Assembly (NCBI GenBank): GCA_017546245.1 | Contig: JAFYXI010000041.1 | Span: 30,139-94,138 of the forward strand | Reading direction: 5' to 3' | Source: Clostridia bacterium | GTDB lineage: Bacteria; Bacillota; Clostridia; UBA1381; UBA9506 | DNA: 64,000 bases | Shown: positions 29,019-37,308 of the stretch, in pieces | How positions within the stretch are numbered: the stretch's first letter is position 1 | Layout of the letters: every line of letters starts with the position of its first letter | Translations under genes and position numbers: made by a program | The notes under the pieces: model-generated | Databases searched by the model: none | The model's input: only the letters and a program-made list of their open reading frames with translations | What the model was told of the DNA's origin: nothing

Positions 29019-31256
29019 TCAATCCTTATTATTTTTTGATACAGTCTTATATGTACTGGGGGCAATACCTTCAATTCTTTTAAACATAATGTTTAAAGAA
29101 CGTGTATCATTAAGACCAACTTTAACCGCTATATCTTTAAGCTTATAATCGGTATTTAATATTAGTTCTTTAGCTTTTTCAACCCTTATTCTGTAAATAT
29201 AATCCATCAGCCTTTCGCCGGTATATATTTTAAATTGTTTAGATGCGTAATATCCGGTAATACCGATGTTTTCACCAATCATCTGAATGCTTAAATTTGC
29301 ATCCTGATAATGCTTGTCAACATACTCTTTGATAAGATTTACAACCTGACCGCCGGTTTGTATTTCTTCGTTGTTCCACAGACACAGTTTTTCGGCAATT
29401 TCAAGCAATGCTGTTTCTTTTGTGCCTATGTTACTGTCATTATCGAGCAAAGAATTTATTTCATTTACAAGCATCGTGTAGTTTTCAGAAGAAAGCTCAC
29501 GTTTTTCAGACAGTATTTTAACAAAAGTTCCGGCAAGGCCGAAAATAACACACGAAAGCTCGTTTCTTGACAGTTCGCGGTTTGATGCAAATATTTCTTT
29601 CAAGGTTTCTTTAGATAATTCAACATTACCGCTTGTTATATAATTTACCAGTCTGCTTTCTAACATCTGCGGATAATGGTATCTCTCAGCGGATTGGCAC
29701 GCCACATCTCTGTAAAGTTCCAAACCTTTAACATCAAACAAATCCATATGACCTATGACTTCTTTGGCTTCGGTATATCCTAAGTGTATTCCGTTTATAC
29801 CCTTATTAATATTACTTACAGCACACTTTATGTCAAAATCAAAGTTTTCTTCTATCGCAACCATACCGTCATCCAGCGAACTGCTTAAAAACTTCATATC
29901 AGAAACATCCTCGGTCATATTTACAATCGCCGCTTTAAAATCTTCCACATCAAAAAAGTGACATTTATAATGACGTGCAATAAATTCTTCCATTATATTT
30001 TCTGTTATAACACGTGACAGCTGATAACGTTCTTCGTTTGAAATATCATCCTCTTTAAACAGTTCCCCGACCTCTGTAATTTTAAACAGAACTACTGCAA
30101 AGCTTCCGTTTTCAATATCAATATCAGGATTAAGCCTTTTAAACTCACTCTCTGACGATACAGTACCGCTTTTTACTGCTTTTTCTAAAAAGTTTCTTCG
30201 CAGTTCTGAATCCTGTTGTTCAATTCTCGTAAGATTTCGCTGCTCACTCTTTAAAATATTTTCCATCGCAAGAGACAGATATTCAAATTCATCTGTACCC
30301 TCAGCACCCATTACCTGATTCTTTTTAACAATTTCTACCAAATCTTTAATGGGACTATAGCTTTTTTCTGTTGCTCTGTATATAAGAAAAATACCGGCAG
30401 CCAAAGTCAAAAGAACAATAACTGTTATTCCGAAATAAGCAAGATAAAGCATACCCCAATACTCATTTTCAGGAGTATAAACTAAATATTGCCACCCTGT
30501 AACTTCTGAATTAATAGACGAAACAGTCATTTTTTTGTCTTTGTTTTCATTTATTTGAATTTGCAGCGGCAATTCCTGTTTTCCGTCAGAAACAGAAACC
30601 ATTTTTCCCTCTTTTCTGAGTACTGTATCAACAGTATCGAAAAAAGAGCCTTTCATTACTACAACTGCAGTTACCTTATTATTTCCGGTATGTACATTAG
30701 TAGGCAATGACCGTATATACATAATCCTTTTTTCTGCAACCTGTGTAGCTAAAAAGTCAGAGATTACGAACTCCCCCTGCTGACATTTAATTACTTCATC
30801 TCGCCATTCTTCATAATTTCCGTTGCCGAAATTTATTCTGTACATCATTTTGCAATCAGTTATTCCGTTACCGGAAAGCGCAATATCAATATCATGAAAA
30901 AACAAAATTATATTATCTGTAGCATTATTAAGCAATGCCATATTGTCAATCTGCGAGCTCATTTTCATCACAAGCTGTCTGCGCTCTGCATCAGACAGCT
31001 TGTTTCTTTGCAGACTGATAATATCCTTATTTAAAGCTATTTGTGTATAAAGCACGCATTGACTTTCTAAATCATCATCTATTTCACTTCGAATCATTCT
31101 TAAAAATGTTTCATTCGAACTGACAACTGTGCTGTGCAAATCTGCCGTAACAAAAACAGAAAGAATAACCGAAATTAAAAACGGTATACTCCATACAATA
31201 AAATATGTTTTAAGCAACTGATGCTTAACACTTGTATTATTTCTTTTAAGTCGCAC
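29019..31256 (-). CDS. Membrane-bound AraC-family regulator, YesN/LplR-like
   Basis: This protein of about 745 residues has a membrane segment (about 20-42), an extracytoplasmic sensor domain (about 45-270), a second membrane segment (about 277-300), a cytoplasmic middle and a C-terminal AraC double HTH (about 640-740, with YRIRVEKAKELILNTDYK). It is a one-component transmembrane regulator of the kind often placed beside LplA/LplB/YtcP importers in Bacillota, so it probably senses a sugar outside and controls this locus. The start is uncertain. GTG at 31256 has a GAGGTGA site six bases upstream, while GTG at 31265 overlaps that site. Confidence 0.9.
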   Translation of the reverse strand: MRLKRNNTSVKHQLLKTYFIVWSIPFLISVILSVFVTADLHSTVVSSNETFLRMIRSEIDDDLESQCVLYTQIALNKDIISLQRNKLSDAERRQLVMKMSSQIDNMALLNNATDNIILFFHDIDIALSGNGITDCKMMYRINFGNGNYEEWRDEVIKCQQGEFVISDFLATQVAEKRIMYIRSLPTNVHTGNNKVTAVVVMKGSFFDTVDTVLRKEGKMVSVSDGKQELPLQIQINENKDKKMTVSSINSEVTGWQYLVYTPENEYWGMLYLAYFGITVIVLLTLAAGIFLIYRATEKSYSPIKDLVEIVKKNQVMGAEGTDEFEYLSLAMENILKSEQRNLTRIEQQDSELRRNFLEKAVKSGTVSSESEFKRLNPDIDIENGSFAVVLFKITEVGELFKEDDISNEERYQLSRVITENIMEEFIARHYKCHFFDVEDFKAAIVNMTEDVSDMKFLSSSLDDGMVAIEENFDFDIKCAVSNINKGINGIHLGYTEAKEVIGHMDLFDVKGLELYRDVACQSAERYHYPQMLESRLVNYITSGNVELSKETLKEIFASNRELSRNELSCVIFGLAGTFVKILSEKRELSSENYTMLVNEINSLLDNDSNIGTKETALLEIAEKLCLWNNEEIQTGGQVVNLIKEYVDKHYQDANLSIQMIGENIGITGYYASKQFKIYTGERLMDYIYRIRVEKAKELILNTDYKLKDIAVKVGLNDTRSLNIMFKRIEGIAPSTYKTVSKNNKD

Positions 31257-31265
31257 AATCGTCAC

Positions 31266-31585
31266 CTCTTCTCTATCGTCAAAACCGACATATACTAATT
31301 ATAATTTAACATCCCGAAAAAATCAACAAAATTAATTTTGTAAAATTTTCTTAATTTTCTATTTTTTATTATAAGACCATATGTATAAAAACGCAACGTA
31401 TAAAAAGTTTAAAAAGCATACATATTTTTCAAAAAAACTTTTAATTCAGGCAAATATCTGTTTTTTTATTAAAATTAGTATGTTTTTTAAAAAATTGGGC
31501 GGTTTAAATAGCTTACAAGGTATGATAGAATGAAAACGTAAAATCTAACAAGACCAAAACAAACCAGTCTTGAAAGGAGAAAATT
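31266..31585. promoter_or_regulatory. AT-rich divergent intergenic region of the sugar locus
   Basis: This gap separates the AraC-type regulator (minus) and the GH88 gene (plus). It has no reading frame. A TATGAT box at 31521-31526 could be the -10 of the GH88 operon, but no -35 at proper spacing is visible, which would fit an activator-dependent promoter. No clear palindrome is seen. Confidence 0.45.
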
Positions 31586-32722
31586 ATGGGAACTTATGAA
31601 TCAATTATTTCAGCAAACAAAGCCTTTATTGATGAAACCTGGGAAAAGATTGATAAAAAGCTGCAGATTGTAGCTCCTAAAAATCGAGACAAGCTTCCTT
31701 CAATGTCAATAAACGGTAAATACAACGACCATTCTGAAGATATGCCCGATGCGTGGACAAACGGTTTTTGGCCGGGTATTATGTGGCTTATGTATGCCGG
31801 AACAAAAAATGATATGTATAAAGATATTGCAATCCGCGGTGAAGAACTGTTAGAAACAGCTGCCGCAAATTATGATTGTCTTTATCACGATGTTGGCTTT
31901 ATGTGGCACATATCAAGCGGTGCTCATTATCGTATAACAGGTGATTTAAAAGCCAAAAGCCGTGCTATGTATATGGCAGCAAGCCTTGCATCAAGATATA
32001 ATATGAACACAAAAAGCATTCGCGCTTTTCAGGAAGAACACAGAGCGACCTGGGTTATAATCGACAGTCTTATGAATCTTCCTCTTCTTTACTGGGCAAG
32101 CCGTGAAACAAACGACCCTCGTTTTTCACTTTTCGCTCAGAGCCATGTAGATACCGTTCTTGAAAATCATGTGCGTAAAGACGGAAGCACCAATCATATT
32201 TTATCATATGATTTACATACCGGCGAGTTTTTAGGAGTTCTTCCGGGACAGGGCACAGGAGCTTTGGATTCTTCGTGGACACGCGGTCAGGCCTGGACTG
32301 TTTACGGACTAACTTTAAGCTATATTCATACTCAAAAAGAGGAATATTTAAATGCCGCAAAAAACGCCGCTCACTATTTTATTGCAGCAGTAAGCGACAA
32401 CGACTATGTTCCGCAGTATGATTTCCGTCAGCCATACGACTGCAAGGATGTTGACACATCAGCCGGCGCTATTACCGCCTGCGGTTTGATCGAGCTTGCA
32501 AAGGTTGTTCCTGAATGCGAAAAAGCTATGTATTTAAATGCTGCAATCAAAATGGTAAAAGCATTAGCAGAACGCTATTGTGACTGGACTGAAAATGACG
32601 ATGCAATTCTGCAGGGAGTTGCCGCATCTTCAAAGGTTATGAATGTTTCTAATGTTTTCGGTGAGTATTATCTTATCGAGGCAATTTATAAATTAAAAGG
32701 CTTTGAGCCAATGTTCTGGTAA
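31586..32722 (+). CDS. GH88-family unsaturated uronyl hydrolase
   Basis: This 378-residue cytoplasmic enzyme has the (alpha/alpha)6 fold. It removes the 4,5-unsaturated uronic acid left at the non-reducing end of oligosaccharides by polysaccharide lyases. The two catalytic-type aspartates are in YHDVGFMWH (near residue 113) and IIDSLMNLPLLYW (near 157). WTNGFWPGIMWL and SSWTRGQAWTVYG are also typical. GH105 (unsaturated rhamnogalacturonyl hydrolase) is related, but the motifs fit GH88 better. There is no signal peptide, so imported oligosaccharides are the substrate. AAAGGAG precedes the ATG. Confidence 0.92.
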   Translation: MGTYESIISANKAFIDETWEKIDKKLQIVAPKNRDKLPSMSINGKYNDHSEDMPDAWTNGFWPGIMWLMYAGTKNDMYKDIAIRGEELLETAAANYDCLYHDVGFMWHISSGAHYRITGDLKAKSRAMYMAASLASRYNMNTKSIRAFQEEHRATWVIIDSLMNLPLLYWASRETNDPRFSLFAQSHVDTVLENHVRKDGSTNHILSYDLHTGEFLGVLPGQGTGALDSSWTRGQAWTVYGLTLSYIHTQKEEYLNAAKNAAHYFIAAVSDNDYVPQYDFRQPYDCKDVDTSAGAITACGLIELAKVVPECEKAMYLNAAIKMVKALAERYCDWTENDDAILQGVAASSKVMNVSNVFGEYYLIEAIYKLKGFEPMFW

Positions 32723-32744
32723 AATTATTAAGGAGGAAATAACT

Positions 32745-34019
32745 ATGAGTACAGTTAAAATTGGTGTGTTCGGAGCAAAACGCGGTATGGAAATGATAAA
32801 TATGCTGATGGGGTATCCTGATGCAAAACTCGTTGCCATATGTGACAAGCATCAGCCTCTGCTTGATGAATGTGCTGAAAAAGCTCGCGAACACGGGTTA
32901 AAAATAGAACTTTTCGCAGACTTTGAAGACTTTTTTGAATGTGATATGGATGCAGTTGTTTTAGCTAACTACGCTGTTGAGCACGCGCCATATGCAATTC
33001 GCTTTATGAACTCAGGCAGACACGTTTTGTCTGAATGCTTGCCTGTTCAGACTATGAAAGAAGCCGTAGAACTGGCAGAAACAGTAGAAAAAACCGGTAA
33101 AATTTATGCTTTGGCAGAAAACTGCTGTTTCTTTAAAAATACTTTTGAAATGTACAGACGTTACCGCCGCGGTGACATCGGCGAGGTTACATATGCCGAG
33201 GGTGAATATGTACATCCTTTTGAAACATTAAAAGAGATGGCAGGCTTTACATACGGCGATAAAAATCACTGGAGATATCATATTTATTCTACATATTATT
33301 GCACACACAGCTTAGGCCCACTGCTCTACATCACGGGATTAAGACCTGTACGGGTAATAGGTATGGAAGTTCCGCCTACTGATTTTATGAATCAGGCAGG
33401 ATATAATAAAGGTGTAGCCGGAGCAACCTTGATTCAGCTCGAAAACGGCGCTGTTATTAAAAATCTTGTTGGTTCTTTAAGAAAGCTTCCTCTCATCTGG
33501 AACTATCAGCTTTACGGAACAGCAGGCTGTATGGAAACAGACCGTTGGAAACATCATATGCTTAATGTTTATACCGATAACGAGGTTGACGGCATAAAGG
33601 GCAGAAGCTATTATGAATGTAAGCCGGTATTTGAAAATGAGCTTACAGCCAAAGTTAAAGGACATGGCGGCGCAGACTTTTATGCGACACATTACTTTAT
33701 CCAGAGCATCTTAGGTGATGAAGAAGCACGCAAGCTTTCTGTCGACGTTTACAAAGCTCTTGATATGACCATCCCCGGTATATTAGGATACCGCTCTATT
33801 TTAGGCGGTAATATTCCGATAGACATTCCTGATTTCCGTATCAGAGAGTGCCGCGAGCCTTTTCGTTGCGACATTGCATGCACCGACCCGAAGGTTGCAG
33901 GAGCATCATTGTTGCCTGTTAACTCATTTGGGGATAAAAACATTCCGGATTCTGTCTATAAAATGATGGAAGAACTTTGGAAAGAAGGCGAAGCTGAAAA
34001 GGCAGCTCAGCAAAAATAA
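32745..34019 (+). CDS. Gfo/Idh/MocA-family oxidoreductase
   Basis: This 424-residue NAD(P)-dependent sugar oxidoreductase has an N-terminal Rossmann fold beginning KIGVFGAKRGMEMINML and a C-terminal beta-sheet domain. The family oxidises or epimerises sugars, sugar acids and inositols, and some act as glycosidases through transient oxidation. The typical EKP motif is replaced by SECLPVQTMKEAVELAE, so the usual catalytic lysine is missing at that place. The ATG at 32745 has an AAGGAGG site 22 bases after the GH88 stop, so the two genes are co-transcribed. The substrate is probably a sugar released by GH88. Confidence 0.87.
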   Translation: MSTVKIGVFGAKRGMEMINMLMGYPDAKLVAICDKHQPLLDECAEKAREHGLKIELFADFEDFFECDMDAVVLANYAVEHAPYAIRFMNSGRHVLSECLPVQTMKEAVELAETVEKTGKIYALAENCCFFKNTFEMYRRYRRGDIGEVTYAEGEYVHPFETLKEMAGFTYGDKNHWRYHIYSTYYCTHSLGPLLYITGLRPVRVIGMEVPPTDFMNQAGYNKGVAGATLIQLENGAVIKNLVGSLRKLPLIWNYQLYGTAGCMETDRWKHHMLNVYTDNEVDGIKGRSYYECKPVFENELTAKVKGHGGADFYATHYFIQSILGDEEARKLSVDVYKALDMTIPGILGYRSILGGNIPIDIPDFRIRECREPFRCDIACTDPKVAGASLLPVNSFGDKNIPDSVYKMMEELWKEGEAEKAAQQK

Positions 34020-34045
34020 TTGCATTTGTAAAAATACCCATCATT

Positions 34046-34087
34046 GTTATAAGGAGCTGTCGCAAAAACGCAACAACTCCTTATAAC
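34046..34087 (+). terminator. Terminator-like hairpin after the GH88 operon
   Basis: An 11-bp stem (GTTATAAGGAG with CTCCTTATAAC) encloses a 20-base loop containing a second small stem. It lies 27 bases after the oxidoreductase stop. There is no strong T run, so efficiency is uncertain. Confidence 0.55.
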
Positions 34088-34118
34088 ACATAAATTTAAA
34101 AATTTTTTCAAAAAACAC

Positions 34119-34147
34119 TTGCATTTTATGTCAAGTCGTGTTATAAT
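34119..34147 (+). promoter_or_regulatory. Promoter of tRNA-Arg
   Basis: TTGCAT (34119-34124) and TATAAT (34142-34147) are spaced by 17 bases, and the tRNA starts 26 bases after the -10. Confidence 0.8.
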
Positions 34148-34173
34148 ACTATTCGTTGTTCAGCAAATGATAT

Positions 34174-34250
34174 GCGCCCGTAGCTCAGCTGGATAGAGTG
34201 TTCGGCTACGAACCGAAAGATCAGGGGTTCGAATCCCTTCGGGCGTACCA
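34174..34250 (+). tRNA. tRNA-Arg (anticodon ACG)
   Basis: A standard cloverleaf: acceptor GCGCCCG with CGGGCGT, D arm GCTCAGCTGGATAGAGT, anticodon loop CTACGAA with ACG, T arm AGGGG-TTCGAAT-CCCTT, and encoded CCA at 34248-34250. Confidence 0.96.
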
Positions 34251-34289
34251 AAATAACCGTGTACGCTTTAGTGTATGCGGTTATTTTTT
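34251..34289 (+). terminator. Terminator of tRNA-Arg
   Basis: AAATAACCG (34251-34259) pairs with CGGTTATTT (34278-34286) directly after the tRNA, followed by a T-rich stretch. It forms the start of the 83-bp repeat described separately. Confidence 0.75.
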
Positions 34290-34642
34290 ATATTCGAGGG
34301 ATTCGAACCCTGTGAGGGTTTTTGCGTAAAGAAAACAGTCCGGTGGACTGTTTTTAGCAAAAAGGTGCGAGTCCGGTACCAAAATGCAAAGCATTTGGGT
34401 GGACGAGCAAGCAAGACGCGTAGCGGATGTATCCCTTCGGGCGTACCACGTCGCGGCAAGCTTCTTAGCTTGCCGTATTTTTTTGCAAAAATACGGCTTC
34501 GCAATATCCGCTGCCTCTCCTTTTTCCCACAAAGCTAATGCTTTGAGGGAACCCTTTTGCGTGTACACTTTAGTGTATGCGGTTATTTTTTATATTCGAG
34601 GGATTCGAACCCTGTGAGGGTTTTTGCGTAAAGAAAACAGTC
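34258..34642. repeat. tRNA-Arg-derived repeat cluster (83-bp direct repeats)
   Basis: Two 83-bp copies (34258-34340 and 34560-34642) differ at one base and are 302 bases apart. Each contains an inverted copy of the tRNA-Arg T arm (GGGATTCGAACCCTG). Between them, 34431-34448 is an exact 18-bp copy of the tRNA 3' end. Further hairpins lie at 34332-34354 and around 34455-34497. The short open frames in this stretch run on both strands and look like chance readings of the repeats. I see no gene here. Confidence 0.75.
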
Positions 34643-34674
34643 ATTTATTTTTACACATTTCTTTTTTAATCGTA

Positions 34675-34703
34675 TTGACAATCGAAAAAAATTATTTTAT
34701 AAT
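34675..34703 (+). promoter_or_regulatory. Consensus promoter of the LacI-type regulator gene
   Basis: TTGACA (34675-34680) and TATAAT (34698-34703) are perfect matches with a 17-base spacer. The -10 is followed 13 bases later by the regulator's probable operator, so repression of its own gene is expected. Confidence 0.85.
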
Positions 34704-34716
34704 ATTTATTATAATA

Positions 34717-34728
34717 GCAAACGTTTGC
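34717..34728. promoter_or_regulatory. LacI-family operator upstream of the regulator
   Basis: The perfect 12-bp palindrome GCAAACGTTTGC has the central CG of LacI/CcpA-type sites. It overlaps the expected transcription start, and the same core occurs before the downstream operon. Confidence 0.8.
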
Positions 34729-34741
34729 AAAAGGTGGTTTT

Positions 34742-35758
34742 ATGAACAAAGGCACACTTAAATATATAGCAAAAGAGCTCGGTCTTTCTGCATCTACGGT
34801 TTCTCGTGTTGTAAACGGAAAGTACGAGGGCAATGAAAAAACCAAGCAGCGTGTTTTAGATGCACTCGAAAAGCATTCATACATACCAAACGAGGTGGCG
34901 CGCTCGCTGCAGAAATCCTCGACCGAAACAATTGCCGTAGTTTTGCCCGATATTTCTGAAACCTTTTTTGGAACGATTGTAAAAGAAATCGAAAACGAGG
35001 TATCTGACAGCGGATATATGCTTATATTGGCCGATACCCACGAAAAAGCAGAAAAAGAACGAAAATATCTTGATATTTTATATAAGCGCAGAGTTGATGC
35101 TTTGGTTTTAGCCACTATCGACTCAAGCGGTGATGCCGTAAGCAAATTTATCGCCAACGACATTCCCGTAGTTTTTATTGATAATATACCAAAGCTTGAC
35201 GGAATAAGCGCAATAACAATAGACAATAAAAAAGCAGGTCAGATTGCGGTTGATTACCTTTTATCCTGCGGTCACAGACAAATAGCTACGATAATCGGTT
35301 CTACATCCGAAACCACCGGTGCAGACCGTCTGGCAGGATACTGCTCTGCTCTTTCAGACAATAATATAGAAAAAAATGATTCTTTAATAAAATTCGGTGA
35401 CTATAAGCTTGATTCAGGCTACAAGGCTATGTGCGAATTACTGGATAACCGTAATAAAGCACCTTTTACAGCAGTCTTTGTTACATCAGAGCAAATGACC
35501 TACGGAGCATTGCGAGCAATACGCGACCGAAGCTTAAACGTTCCTGACGATATATCTGTAATAGGCTTTGATATTCACAATTTAAAAGACGACAGACGTC
35601 AAATGATTACGACCATTCGACAGCCGGAGGATGTAATCGGCAAAAATGTAGGCGAATTACTTTTAAAATATTTGAGCGAAAACGATACAGCAAAAGAAGA
35701 AACGCGTATATTTTTAGAGCCTTTTCTTCAAAAGGGCGATACAGTAAAAAAGCTTTAA
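34742..35758 (+). CDS. LacI-family transcriptional repressor
   Basis: This 338-residue regulator has an N-terminal LacI HTH (about 4-52, LKYIAKELGLSASTVSRVVN) and a periplasmic-binding-type effector domain (about 60-335). The hinge helix region (YIPNEVARSLQ) should place leucine in the minor groove at a central CG, which fits the GCAAACGTTTGC palindromes before this gene and before the next. It probably represses itself and the M81-to-mutarotase operon until a small effector binds. AAAGGTGG precedes the ATG. Confidence 0.92.
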   Translation: MNKGTLKYIAKELGLSASTVSRVVNGKYEGNEKTKQRVLDALEKHSYIPNEVARSLQKSSTETIAVVLPDISETFFGTIVKEIENEVSDSGYMLILADTHEKAEKERKYLDILYKRRVDALVLATIDSSGDAVSKFIANDIPVVFIDNIPKLDGISAITIDNKKAGQIAVDYLLSCGHRQIATIIGSTSETTGADRLAGYCSALSDNNIEKNDSLIKFGDYKLDSGYKAMCELLDNRNKAPFTAVFVTSEQMTYGALRAIRDRSLNVPDDISVIGFDIHNLKDDRRQMITTIRQPEDVIGKNVGELLLKYLSENDTAKEETRIFLEPFLQKGDTVKKL

Positions 35759-35797
35759 AAAAGAAAAATATTTTATATAAAATATTTTTTTATTCTT

Positions 35798-35817
35798 AAT
35801 TGCAAACGTTTGCAATT
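35798..35817. promoter_or_regulatory. LacI-family operator before the M81-M24 operon
   Basis: A perfect 20-bp palindrome, AATTGCAAACGTTTGCAATT, lies 20 bases upstream of the M81 start. It shares its 12-bp core with the site before the repressor gene. A second AT palindrome just upstream (about 35765-35790) may end the repressor transcript. No good -35/-10 pair is clear for the operon itself. Confidence 0.82.
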
Positions 35818-35837
35818 GATATGAGGTGATCAAATAT

Positions 35838-37256
35838 ATGAAAATTGCAATAGGTTCTATTCAATGCGAGGGTAACAGCTTAACCCCTATTTACACCAAG
35901 TTCGAAGACTTCGACTACGCCCCGGGCGAAGCAATGTATGAAAAAATAAAGGTCGTTGACTTTTTCCGCGAAAACGGATGCGAAATTATCCCTACCATCT
36001 ATGCACACGCTCTTCCGGGCGGCGCCGTTATAAAAGAAGACTTTTTGCGTCTTGCAAACGAGCTGGTAGATGCCATTCCGGCAAATGATATAGACGGCGT
36101 TTGGCTTTATCTTCACGGAGCAATGTATGTTGAAGAAATCGGTTCAGGCGATACATACTTGTTAAAATTATTGCGTGATAAGATAGGCTATGACATTCCG
36201 GTTTGTGTTGCTATGGACTTTCACGCAAACAACACCGATGAAATTGCTGGTTTAGCAAACTGCATAACAGGCTTTCGTACCGCTCCGCACTGCGATCATA
36301 CCGAAACCCAGTTGCGTGCGGCAAAGCATCTTTTAACCTGTATTAAAGAAAATATTTTGCCAAAGCCGCAGATGGCAAGAGCAAATGTAGTAATTTGCGG
36401 CGATGCCGTTCAGACAGCACTCGAGCCTTTAAAGAGTATTATGGAAGAGGCAGAACGATTAGAAGAAGAAACCGAAGATATTTTATGCGTTCAGGTATTT
36501 AACGGTCAGTCGTGGGTCGATGAGCCATATATGGGACCAAGCTTTGTAGTAACACACAAAAACGATACCGAGCTTGCCAAAAAATATGCCGAAGCCTTAG
36601 CATTAAAATTTTATAAAGCAAGACACGATTTTAAATTTTTAATCGAGGCTTTAGAGCCGACCGAGGCAATAAAGACCGCTATTTCGGCAACAGAGCAGGT
36701 GTTTATATCCGACTCCGGCGATAACACCACCGCAGGAGCGGCAGGCGACAATGCATATATGATAAACCGCATTAAAGAATCAGGTGCAAAAAATGTACTT
36801 ATCGCAGGAATTGCAGACTCCCCTGCTTGCGATGCGTGCTATGCAGCAAACATCGGTGACACATTAACTCTGAACATAGGCGGAAGTCTTGATAAAAACA
36901 GCGAAACAACCCAAATAACCGGCAAGCTTATTCATAAAGGTGATATTTTATCATATACAGGCGCAAACGCCGGTCCGTCTGCTACCTTAGACTGTGTGGA
37001 TATGACCGTAGTTATAACAAAAAACAGAGCTGCTATGTGCCGTCCTGATATTTTTGAATCAATCAGCCTTGATTTTTCAAAATATAAAATTGTTGTTGTA
37101 AAGTTAGGGTATCTTTTCCCCGAGCTTGCAAAGGCTGCCAAAAGAGCAATTTTAGCATTTACCCCCGGCGGCTCAACCGAGCATTTAAAGGATATGAATA
37201 TGAAAAATATCAGAAGACCTATGTTTCCTTTAGATGATAATTTCATTAACGTATAA
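35838..37256 (+). CDS. M81-family (MlrC-like) metallohydrolase
   Basis: This 472-residue protein belongs to the M81/MlrC family, named after a microcystin-degradation enzyme but widespread in bacteria with mostly unknown substrates. Probable metal ligands are in MDFHANNTDE (near residue 130) and TAPHCDHTET (near 150). The C-terminal MlrC domain has DSGDNTTAGAAGD (near 295). It has no signal peptide. The ATG at 35838 was chosen, because a GTG twelve bases earlier is part of the GAGGTGA site. As the first gene behind the operator it defines a LacI-controlled operon. Confidence 0.88.
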   Translation: MKIAIGSIQCEGNSLTPIYTKFEDFDYAPGEAMYEKIKVVDFFRENGCEIIPTIYAHALPGGAVIKEDFLRLANELVDAIPANDIDGVWLYLHGAMYVEEIGSGDTYLLKLLRDKIGYDIPVCVAMDFHANNTDEIAGLANCITGFRTAPHCDHTETQLRAAKHLLTCIKENILPKPQMARANVVICGDAVQTALEPLKSIMEEAERLEEETEDILCVQVFNGQSWVDEPYMGPSFVVTHKNDTELAKKYAEALALKFYKARHDFKFLIEALEPTEAIKTAISATEQVFISDSGDNTTAGAAGDNAYMINRIKESGAKNVLIAGIADSPACDACYAANIGDTLTLNIGGSLDKNSETTQITGKLIHKGDILSYTGANAGPSATLDCVDMTVVITKNRAAMCRPDIFESISLDFSKYKIVVVKLGYLFPELAKAAKRAILAFTPGGSTEHLKDMNMKNIRRPMFPLDDNFINV

Positions 37257-37308
37257 AACATATAACAATGTTTTAAATAAAAAATTATATAAAAAGGAGT
37301 GAAGTTTC

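Noticed and set aside
31586..32722. GH105 unsaturated rhamnogalacturonyl hydrolase
   Set aside because: The nearby mutarotase suggested rhamnose, but the HDVGF and DSLMNL motifs fit GH88, and the mutarotase belongs to a different, LacI-controlled operon.
34174..34448. Integrated element between tRNA-Arg and the 18-bp copy of its end
   Set aside because: The two sites are less than 200 bases apart and enclose no integrase or other gene; at most it is a scar.
34268..34617. Several overlapping short open frames on both strands after tRNA-Arg
   Set aside because: They run through the 83-bp repeats and tRNA fragments, lack ribosome binding sites and encode no recognisable protein.
34258..34642. 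Possible CRISPR array from the 83-bp direct repeats
   Set aside because: Only two copies, too long, with a 219-base gap and no cas genes.
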